Assembly: GCF_003858395.1 (NCBI RefSeq)
Contig: NZ_QWEV01000005.1
Coordinates: 248,001-312,000 of the forward strand
Length of the DNA: 64,000 bases
From: Acidipila sp. EB88
Lineage (GTDB): Bacteria > Acidobacteriota > Terriglobia > Terriglobales > Acidobacteriaceae
Direction: 5' to 3'
The notes beneath the pieces were generated by a model. That model saw nothing but the letters and a program-made list of their open reading frames with translations. It did not search any database and was not told where the DNA came from. Shown piece by piece: positions 57,956 to 64,000 of this stretch; the first letter of the stretch is position 1, and each line of letters begins with the position of its first letter. The position numbers and the translations under genes were made by a program.

Positions 57956-60900
57956 CAGAATGCCTGCCCTATGCTGAAAAAGAAGTTGAAGTGACCGGAT
58001 TTGCCCACCTGCGGCGGTGCGCTTGCATTAGTCAGGTTGTAGTTGTCGATCTGCGGAAAGGTCGTTGGATTGAGGTTGTAGCTCGCATCCACGCGGATCG
58101 GCCCAACCGGCGTTCCATACCGGGCTCCCAGGCCCAGCGCATGCGAAAAGTAGTTGTAGTTGCAGAGCCCGACAAGCCCAATGCTGTTGTGCTCGGGGTT
58201 CGGCAGTTGCTGATCGGTATCGCTTAGGTCAGCGCAGCCTGCGTGGGACTGGGGCTGATGGAAGCGCAGAAAGCTCGGCCAGATGTCGCTGCCCTTGACG
58301 AACACGTTGCCCATGTCGTGAAACACAACAAAGCTCACGCTTGAACCAACGACCGGCAGTGTCGGTGGTGGCAGGCGCAGTTCAAAGCTGTTGACGAACA
58401 CGGCGCCGCCGCCAATGGGGAAGCCGGTGATGGAGTCGCGCGGACCCGCTGCATTGATCCCGAACCCGCGGTGAGACTGCGCGCCGCCAGCATACAAACG
58501 CTCGGGCAGCGGAATCAGTTCCTGGGCCGGCGATCCAAACGAGCGCTCAAAACCGATGCGGGTGCTGCGGGCAAATACGTACTTATGCACATTGCCGAAC
58601 GGGTAGTAGGAGGAGTTCGTTCCCTCAAGACGATTGAAGTTCGAAGCCGCGCCGAACTTGCCGTCGGCAAAGAACTCCTGCACCGTGTTGTACGTGCCGC
58701 CTGTCGCGTCGAGCGCAGTGGGCCGGCGCGTGTCGCGAATAAACGTGAAACCGGGGCCACCGACAGTCACCGGTTGCGAGAGCAGCGGCACCTCGCTCGG
58801 CGCAACCTGCAGCGTATTGGCGTCGAGCGTGATGCGACGGAACTGGTACGAGTAAATCAGCGTGACCGGCTTGCTCACGCGCTCGGTGACACGCACGTTG
58901 CCAATCAGGCGGGCCGCAGCATACGTCGTCACATCCTGCTCGTTCGAGTAGCCGCCATCGACCGAAAGCGTGAAGGATCGTTTGCCGAACGGGTGCGGAT
59001 CGGTAAAGGTCAGCAGCGCGATCTTCTCAAGCGAGCCATATGTGGTTTTCAACGTGAGGCTGTTGTCTGTTCCACGCAGGTTGGTGCGGGAAACGTTCAG
59101 CGAAACAAGTTCGCTGATGCCGAAGTTGCCGTTGGGATTGCAGTAGGTGATCCCGCTCGCGAGACGCTGTGCTGCCGTGAGCGAGTTGTTGCAACCAGCC
59201 GGAGTGCCGGTTTGTGCCTGAAAGCCGAAACCATACGTGACATCCCAGCGTTTCGCCTCGTTGAACTGCAGCAGCACATTCTTGCGCAGTTCATCCCCAT
59301 TGGGGTTCTGCACCGCCGTGGTGACGCCGTTGAACAGTGTCAGGTCATACAACTGGCGCTGCGTATCGATCAGCGCACTCTGGTTCAGCAGGTCCCCGTC
59401 ATGCACCAGGATGTGCGAGTCCACTGTCTTTGGGCGCGTGTAGTGGAGGCCGCTGATAATGACCTTGTTGATGTGTATCTGCTCGCCCTCGGTGATCTCG
59501 AGGGTGACATCGATCAGGTTCGGGTCGCGAGGGTCCGGCGCCTGCTTCAGGTTTGCCGCTGCCTGGTCATAGCCGTGACCAAGATAGTAGGTGAGCACGG
59601 CGTCACGGTCGCCCGTCAGGTTATTGGAGTTGTACGGCTGGCCGACCTGCGTGTTCAACAGGGGCAGCAGGACCGTGTTTGGCACCTTGATGTTGCCGAC
59701 CAGCTTGTACGAACCAAACCTCTGCTGCACGCCTTCCGTGATCTCGTACCGCACTGTCATGTGCGCGATTTTGGACGGGCGCCCATGCCGGTCGACCTCG
59801 GAGTCCTTCACCACGGGCTTGACCACGACATGCGAGAAGCCGCTGCCCTCGTAGATCGCCGTGATCGTCGTGATGTCAGACGCGACCAGCGCCGCGCTGT
59901 AGGTACCGCGGTGATCGAAGATGCTTGCCGGGTGCACGTTCAAACGCGGTTCGATCAGGCTGCTCTGGAAGTAGTGATTGCCCGCAATCGACACCGAATC
60001 CACGTCGTGCACCTTGCCCAGGTCCACCGTGTACGTGATCAGCGTCTGCCCGCTCGGCAGGCGCACGTTGGTGTGCGACACCGTGATATCGAAGTAGCCC
60101 TTGCGCTGGTACAGATCCCGGATCCGGCGATCGCCCTCGTTGAGCAGGTCCTCGTCGACCGTGCCCTCTTCATAGATGGGCACCAGGTTCCGAATGCTTC
60201 CTTTGCTCGCCTTGACCCCGTTGATGAGGACGACGACCTTGTTGCCCTTGTTCACGTTGAAGACGTAGTTCAGGTGGTTGGTGGGCTCATCAAAGGTCTT
60301 GCTCTCGAGCGTCACCTTGGACTCAAGCAGCTGCTGCTTCTGGTAGTGCGAGCGCAGCTTGGCTAGCGCCGTGTTGACCGTATCTCGCGAGACGCGCACG
60401 CTGGGTTTCAGCTTGGATGCTTTTTGAAACTGCTTCTGTGTCAGGCCTGCGTCGCCATGCACCAGGGTGGTCCCGACCCTTGCCCTGGTACCTGTGGTCA
60501 CGACGAAGCTGATGTTGATTTGCTGATTCACAGGGTCGGTCGACTGCCCTTCGATGACCTGGCCCTGGTAGTACCCACTGTCGACCAGCAGCTTCTCGAT
60601 CAGGGTCTTGCCGCGGTCAAGCTTGGCCTGCGTGAACGGTGTACCCGGGCTCAGCTTGGTAGCCACCTGCAGGAGGCTCGTGAAGTTCTCGTCACTGACG
60701 CCATTCACATTGACACGGCCGATGAACAGTTGCGGCCTGCCATCAAACAGGATGCTTACCTGGTCACCTGTGCGGATCCCGGCAACATCAATGGTGCTGT
60801 AGAGCCCCGTGGCATACAGCCGGCGCAGGCTGCTGCGCAGTTTTGCCGGGTCCAGCGGCTGGCCAGGCTGCAGGGCAAGCTCCTGCTGCAGCGGCGCCAG

Positions 60901-61245
60901 ACGATCAGCGTCCACCCCCCGGAACTGGATGCTGCTTACAGTCAGGCCGCGCCATGCCTGCAGGCTGGCCGCACTGTTGCCCACCTGGCCGATGGGCGGC
61001 TGTGCACTCAGGGGATGGCTCTCGTCGTAAGAGGGAAGCTTCGCAGCGTTGGGCAACGTTTGCCCTGCGGGAGGTGTGTTGCCGGCGGGCTGCTGCGCCG
61101 TGGGTTGCGCGGTCGAGGTGATGCCTTGCGACCAGGCCACCGGCGAGGCTGTGGCCAGGAGCAACAGCACCCCAGCCGCAGGGTTGCGAAACAAGCGAAT
61201 GGAAATGGGGGGATTGAGCGGTAGCCCGCTTCTCGATCGCTGCAT
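57955..61245 (-). CDS. Omp85-family outer-membrane protein (BamA/TamA-like)
   Basis: 1096 residues. A signal near GVLLLLATASPVAWSQG is preceded by an N-terminal tail. About five POTRA repeats (about 80-620) include FRGVDADRLAPLQQELALQP, GDRRIRDLYQRKGYFDITVS and LVGNIKVPNTVLLPLLNTQV. The 16-strand barrel has the lid motif SHRGFGINAAGP and ends in HFNFFFSIGQAF, a C-terminal Phe typical of the outer-membrane insertion signal. Gene order with SurA-like and TamB proteins points to a TamA role, although the length and POTRA number are closer to BamA. It is the first gene of the operon. Confidence 0.93.
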   Translation of the reverse strand: MQRSRSGLPLNPPISIRLFRNPAAGVLLLLATASPVAWSQGITSTAQPTAQQPAGNTPPAGQTLPNAAKLPSYDESHPLSAQPPIGQVGNSAASLQAWRGLTVSSIQFRGVDADRLAPLQQELALQPGQPLDPAKLRSSLRRLYATGLYSTIDVAGIRTGDQVSILFDGRPQLFIGRVNVNGVSDENFTSLLQVATKLSPGTPFTQAKLDRGKTLIEKLLVDSGYYQGQVIEGQSTDPVNQQINISFVVTTGTRARVGTTLVHGDAGLTQKQFQKASKLKPSVRVSRDTVNTALAKLRSHYQKQQLLESKVTLESKTFDEPTNHLNYVFNVNKGNKVVVLINGVKASKGSIRNLVPIYEEGTVDEDLLNEGDRRIRDLYQRKGYFDITVSHTNVRLPSGQTLITYTVDLGKVHDVDSVSIAGNHYFQSSLIEPRLNVHPASIFDHRGTYSAALVASDITTITAIYEGSGFSHVVVKPVVKDSEVDRHGRPSKIAHMTVRYEITEGVQQRFGSYKLVGNIKVPNTVLLPLLNTQVGQPYNSNNLTGDRDAVLTYYLGHGYDQAAANLKQAPDPRDPNLIDVTLEITEGEQIHINKVIISGLHYTRPKTVDSHILVHDGDLLNQSALIDTQRQLYDLTLFNGVTTAVQNPNGDELRKNVLLQFNEAKRWDVTYGFGFQAQTGTPAGCNNSLTAAQRLASGITYCNPNGNFGISELVSLNVSRTNLRGTDNSLTLKTTYGSLEKIALLTFTDPHPFGKRSFTLSVDGGYSNEQDVTTYAAARLIGNVRVTERVSKPVTLIYSYQFRRITLDANTLQVAPSEVPLLSQPVTVGGPGFTFIRDTRRPTALDATGGTYNTVQEFFADGKFGAASNFNRLEGTNSSYYPFGNVHKYVFARSTRIGFERSFGSPAQELIPLPERLYAGGAQSHRGFGINAAGPRDSITGFPIGGGAVFVNSFELRLPPPTLPVVGSSVSFVVFHDMGNVFVKGSDIWPSFLRFHQPQSHAGCADLSDTDQQLPNPEHNSIGLVGLCNYNYFSHALGLGARYGTPVGPIRVDASYNLNPTTFPQIDNYNLTNASAPPQVGKSGHFNFFFSIGQAF

Positions 61246-61455
61246 GGTCTCGTGTCGCTTCTAGGATGCAGCTTCACGGGAAAGCGTTGAGCTGCATCAA
61301 TCAGTTGTTTAGCCGGTTCAAGTCATGCAGCCCACTGAAGGGCCAGCCGAGTGTGCAGTGCGATCTTTGCCAGGTGCCTGCGCCTGAGCGTTCTGTCGAC
61401 GCATGGGCTCCCCTGCGCCGTGACCGTCCTATACTAACGACAAGGACCTGTCCAA

Positions 61456-62613
61456 GTGCACCTTCCATCCAGCAAAAGCGATGCGGTCAACAGTACTGTC
61501 GAGCGCGCTCACCCTGCTGAGGATGCAGGTACGATGCAGGCCGGGGAACCGGCGGCGAGCCACTCCGCAGGCCGTGCGGACGATCGATCCGCCCAGTTTA
61601 CCGACCGTTACTCCCGGCAGATCCTGTTTTCTCCCGTAGGGGTATCCGGACAGGCACGGCTTGCACAAGCGCACGTCGCCATTGTTGGAGTGGGTGCCAC
61701 AGGCGCCGCGGTCGCAGGCTTGCTGGCGCGCGCAGGCGTAGGCCGGCTTACCTTGATCGACCGAGACTTCGTGGAACCGAGCAACCTGCAGCGGCAGGTG
61801 CTGTTTGACGAGGCAGACGCCCTCGCGGCACTGCCCAAGGCCGAGGCTGCGCGCCGCCAGATCCATCGCTTCAACAGCGAGATCCGGGTGGATGCCCATG
61901 TCACCGACCTCGTGCCGGAGAACATCCATGCGCTTCTGCATGCCTGCTCCCTGGTGCTGGATGCAACCGACAACTTCGAAACCCGCTACTTGCTGAACGA
62001 CTATTCCGTGGAGCAGAACAAGCCCTGGATCTACGCCGGTGCGGTCGGTGCGTATGCCGTCTCCATGAACATCCTGCCGGGGAAGACCGCCTGCCTGGCC
62101 TGCCTATTCCCCAAGCCGCCCTCGGGACCGGTGGAGACCTGCGACACCGCCGGGATCCTCGGAATGGCCGTCAACCTTGCTGCATCGCTTGAGGCGATGG
62201 AGGCATTGAAGTTTCTCACCGGCGCAGAGCATGCGATGCGACGCACGCTGCTCTCGCACGACCTCTGGACCAACGAGCGTTCAGAACTGCGAGCCGCCGC
62301 CACCCCACGTGCGGACTGCAGGGTGTGCGGGCCGACCCGCGAGTTCACCCACCTGCGTGGAGAAGCCCGGCCGCACATTACGCTTTGCGGCCGCAACTCG
62401 GTACAGATACATGAGCATCGCCGCTCGATCACGTTTGCGGACCTGGCCCGCACGCTGGAGCCGCATGGCAGCGTGCGATTCAACGAGCTATTGCTTCGCT
62501 TCACACGTCCTCCCTTCACACTCACGGTTTTTCCGGACGGACGTACCCTGGTGCAGGGCACCACGGATGTGGCACAGGCGCGGTCGCTTTATGCGCGCTT
62601 CCTGGGGGCATGA
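61456..62613 (+). CDS. ThiF/MoeB-type adenylyltransferase with a C-terminal extension
   Basis: 385 residues from GTG 61456; an ATG at 61534 would remove a weak tail and may be preferred. The E1-like domain has RYSRQILFSPVGVSGQARLA, HVAIVGVGATGAAVAGLLA, LIDRDFVEPSNLQRQVLFDE, DATDNFETRYLLND and the catalytic Cys in PVETCDTAGIL. Zinc ligands lie in ACLACLF and CRVCGPT. The last 80 residues (SVQIHEHRRSITFADLARTL and the end) are a small beta-rich domain, perhaps a fused sulfur-carrier-like fold. It activates a carrier protein for molybdopterin, thiamine or a similar cofactor. No MoaD or ThiS gene adjoins. Confidence 0.9.
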   Translation: MHLPSSKSDAVNSTVERAHPAEDAGTMQAGEPAASHSAGRADDRSAQFTDRYSRQILFSPVGVSGQARLAQAHVAIVGVGATGAAVAGLLARAGVGRLTLIDRDFVEPSNLQRQVLFDEADALAALPKAEAARRQIHRFNSEIRVDAHVTDLVPENIHALLHACSLVLDATDNFETRYLLNDYSVEQNKPWIYAGAVGAYAVSMNILPGKTACLACLFPKPPSGPVETCDTAGILGMAVNLAASLEAMEALKFLTGAEHAMRRTLLSHDLWTNERSELRAAATPRADCRVCGPTREFTHLRGEARPHITLCGRNSVQIHEHRRSITFADLARTLEPHGSVRFNELLLRFTRPPFTLTVFPDGRTLVQGTTDVAQARSLYARFLGA

Positions 62614-62839
62614 GCCATGTGCGCCTGCGGCAACGACGAAAACGCTGCCATCCAGCACCAGGGTGGCGACCCAGCACGCCAGGGCAACCTCCGGCACGAA
62701 GGGTGCCTCTAATCATCGATTACGCTTAAACTATGAGCGAATAACGGTGCCGCTGCCGGCGTAGTCCCGGTGCGCCAACGATGCTTCACTTTCCCGGATC
62801 AACAGAGAGAACACGCAGCAAACAGCGGATCGGAGTGCC

Positions 62840-63481
62840 GTGAGCACAGCAGGACCCACGCAACAAGCAAAGAATCCAGTGCAGCATATGCGCCGCAATC
62901 CACCGATTGCCGGCGAAGCAGAAGCAATCGCGGCAGCGCAGGGCGGAGACGGACGGGCATTTGAGACGTTGTACGGGCTGCACAAACGACGGGTGTATTC
63001 CCTGTGTCTGCGGATGCTCGGCAACGTGGCCGAGGCTGAAGACCTCACGCAGGAAGCCTTTTTGCAGCTTTATCGTAAGATCGGTACCTTTCGTGGCGAC
63101 TCTGCATTCTCGACCTGGCTCCACCGGCTTGCGGTGAACGTGGTTCTGATGCACCTTCGAAAGAAGGGTCTCCCTCAGGTGTCGCTTGAAGAAACGCTGG
63201 AGCCCTCGAGTGACGATGGTCCACGCAAAGACATCGGCGCACGGGATCTGCAGCTTTCCGGTTCCATCGACCGGGTCACTCTGGAGCGTGCCGTCGAGAA
63301 CCTGCCCCCGGGCTACAGGCTTGTCTTCGTCCTCCATGACGTTGAAGGGTATGAGCACAACGAGATCGCAGGCATGCTGGACTGCTCAATTGGGAATAGC
63401 AAGTCCCAGCTGCACAAGGCTCGCATGAAGTTGCGTGATCTTTTGAAAACCGGCCTGCGAAAGGAAACAGTGAATGAGTAA
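62840..63481 (+). CDS. ECF RNA polymerase sigma factor, second copy
   Basis: 213 residues from GTG 62840 (GGAG 4 nt upstream, slightly close). Region 2: [60 protein letters not shown]. Region 4: [20 protein letters not shown] and [20 protein letters not shown]. It differs clearly from the 30179 gene, so they are not recent duplicates. It is followed by its zinc-finger partner with an 8-bp overlap. Confidence 0.94.
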   Translation: MSTAGPTQQAKNPVQHMRRNPPIAGEAEAIAAAQGGDGRAFETLYGLHKRRVYSLCLRMLGNVAEAEDLTQEAFLQLYRKIGTFRGDSAFSTWLHRLAVNVVLMHLRKKGLPQVSLEETLEPSSDDGPRKDIGARDLQLSGSIDRVTLERAVENLPPGYRLVFVLHDVEGYEHNEIAGMLDCSIGNSKSQLHKARMKLRDLLKTGLRKETVNE

Positions 63482-63737
63482 TTCGGGCGCCAGCCATTTG
63501 GGCATCTCTGCAGACTGCGCTGCCTTTCAGGAGCGTCTGCCGCAACTCTTTAGCGCGGAAGGTGATTTCAGCAAAGAGCCACACCTCGAGAGCTGCGAAA
63601 ACTGCGCGGAGCTTGTGCGTGACTTGGAGTACATCGCACAGCAGGCAAAGCTGCTGATGCCGATCCATGACCCCTCGCCTGCTGTGTGGGACAACATCAA
63701 GTCAGCGCTCGGCAGCCCTGAGACCAGCCGGAAATAG
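63474..63737 (+). CDS. Zinc-finger anti-sigma-like protein
   Basis: 87 residues. zf-HC2 ligands are Cys15 in ISADCAAF, then [12 protein letters not shown] (His and two Cys). No membrane segment, so it is soluble. It overlaps the sigma gene, as expected for a cognate pair, and is followed after 4 bases by the aroK frame. Confidence 0.85.
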   Translation: MSNSGASHLGISADCAAFQERLPQLFSAEGDFSKEPHLESCENCAELVRDLEYIAQQAKLLMPIHDPSPAVWDNIKSALGSPETSRK

Positions 63738-63741
63738 TGCA

Positions 63742-64000
63742 TTGACTGCAACATCCGGAGCAGCTGGGGCTCCCCGTGGATCACCAGGGTACGATGCAAA
63801 ACAGAACAGCCTGGGCCTTGACCCGGGCTGTTCGCGCGGTGCCCTGTCCGTTCAGCGCGTTGTGCTGATCGGCTTCATGGGTGCGGGAAAGTCGACGGTG
63901 GGCCGGGTATTGGCCTCCATGCTCGGCTGGCAGTTCCAGGATGCCGATGCTGTGCTGAGTGAGCGCTGCGGAACAACAATCGCCGGATTGTTTGAACAGC
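63742..64000 (+). CDS. aroK: Shikimate kinase, 3' end missing
   Basis: A partial gene running off the right edge; about 86 codons are visible. The Walker A motif is [20 protein letters not shown] and the shikimate-binding Asp follows in [15 protein letters not shown] with TTIAGLFEQ. The TTG at 63742 is the first start in the frame after the zinc-finger stop, giving a 35-residue polar leader; no ATG or strong GTG fits and a GTG at 63862 would be too short. It makes shikimate-3-phosphate for aromatic amino acids. The function is secure; the start is not. Confidence 0.85.
   Translation, partial: MTATSGAAGAPRGSPGYDAKQNSLGLDPGCSRGALSVQRVVLIGFMGAGKSTVGRVLASMLGWQFQDADAVLSERCGTTIAGLFEQ

Noticed and set aside
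58471..60366. 631-residue + strand frame over the Omp85 gene
   Set aside because: Antisense shadow; the minus frame has POTRA and barrel motifs and overlaps the SurA-like gene.
1..64000. tRNA, rRNA, IS, phage or CRISPR features
   Set aside because: None seen on either strand by eye; a covariance search was not possible here.

Overview
The window looks like a chromosomal segment of a GC-rich, Gram-negative soil bacterium, most likely an acidobacterium of the Terriglobus/Granulicella/Edaphobacter kind. Supporting this are Sec- and Tat-exported glycoside hydrolases, an Omp85/TamB outer-membrane assembly operon, a coproheme decarboxylase (HemQ), a polyphosphate glucokinase, a UbiA/MqnP-type prenyltransferase, an lmo0937-type mini membrane protein, and intergenic repeats of the 'CCTGAGCGCAGCGAAGGAT' type. 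The taxonomic call is inference. No rRNA, tRNA, IS element, prophage or CRISPR array was seen.

Layout. (1) 1-12,561 is a glycan-degradation locus. It holds a left-truncated SIS-domain amino-sugar isomerase/deaminase, a GH29 fucosidase overlapping cutC, a GH20 hexosaminidase on the opposite strand, and an overlapping trio of GH92 mannosidase, GH125 mannosidase and GH35 galactosidase followed by a DeoR-type regulator. Together these enzymes would trim the outer arms of N-glycans (fucose, galactose, GlcNAc, alpha-mannose). (2) 12,741-14,547 holds pentose-phosphate genes: gnd and an rpiA that is frameshifted as sequenced. (3) 14,941-21,561 is a mixed region: a nuclease-like unknown, YajO-type reductase, secreted unknown, AIM24 protein, an ArsR/AHSA1 pair and a DUF2252 protein. 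(4) 22,040-30,892 holds a DegT aminotransferase, hemQ with a stand-alone molbindin, a glycosyltransferase-methyltransferase fusion, DedA, an orphan response regulator behind ppgK, an M48 protease, and an ECF sigma/zinc-finger pair with a possible tiny membrane peptide. (5) 31,127-41,021 holds Slt-type transglycosylase, nth, a TetR/SDR pair, two secreted unknowns, a second SDR and a polytopic membrane protein. (6) 41,209-50,991 holds smc with an inserted acidic segment in its head, an acyltransferase, lon, pheA and a mini membrane protein. (7) 51,008-61,245 holds UbiA-type prenyltransferase, a BON-domain protein, and the overlapping operon Omp85 - SurA-like chaperone - TamB. (8) 61,456-64,000 holds a ThiF/MoeB-like enzyme, a second ECF sigma/zinc-finger pair and the start of aroK.

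The most coherent system is the N-glycan locus. Its points of interest are a CutC protein translationally coupled to the fucosidase, Tat signals on both mannosidases, and a perfect 10-bp-arm inverted repeat at the GH92 promoter. Other items worth a second look are the rpiA frameshift, the SurA-like chaperone between an Omp85 protein and TamB, the Smc head insertion, and a 24-residue membrane-peptide frame overlapping an anti-sigma gene.
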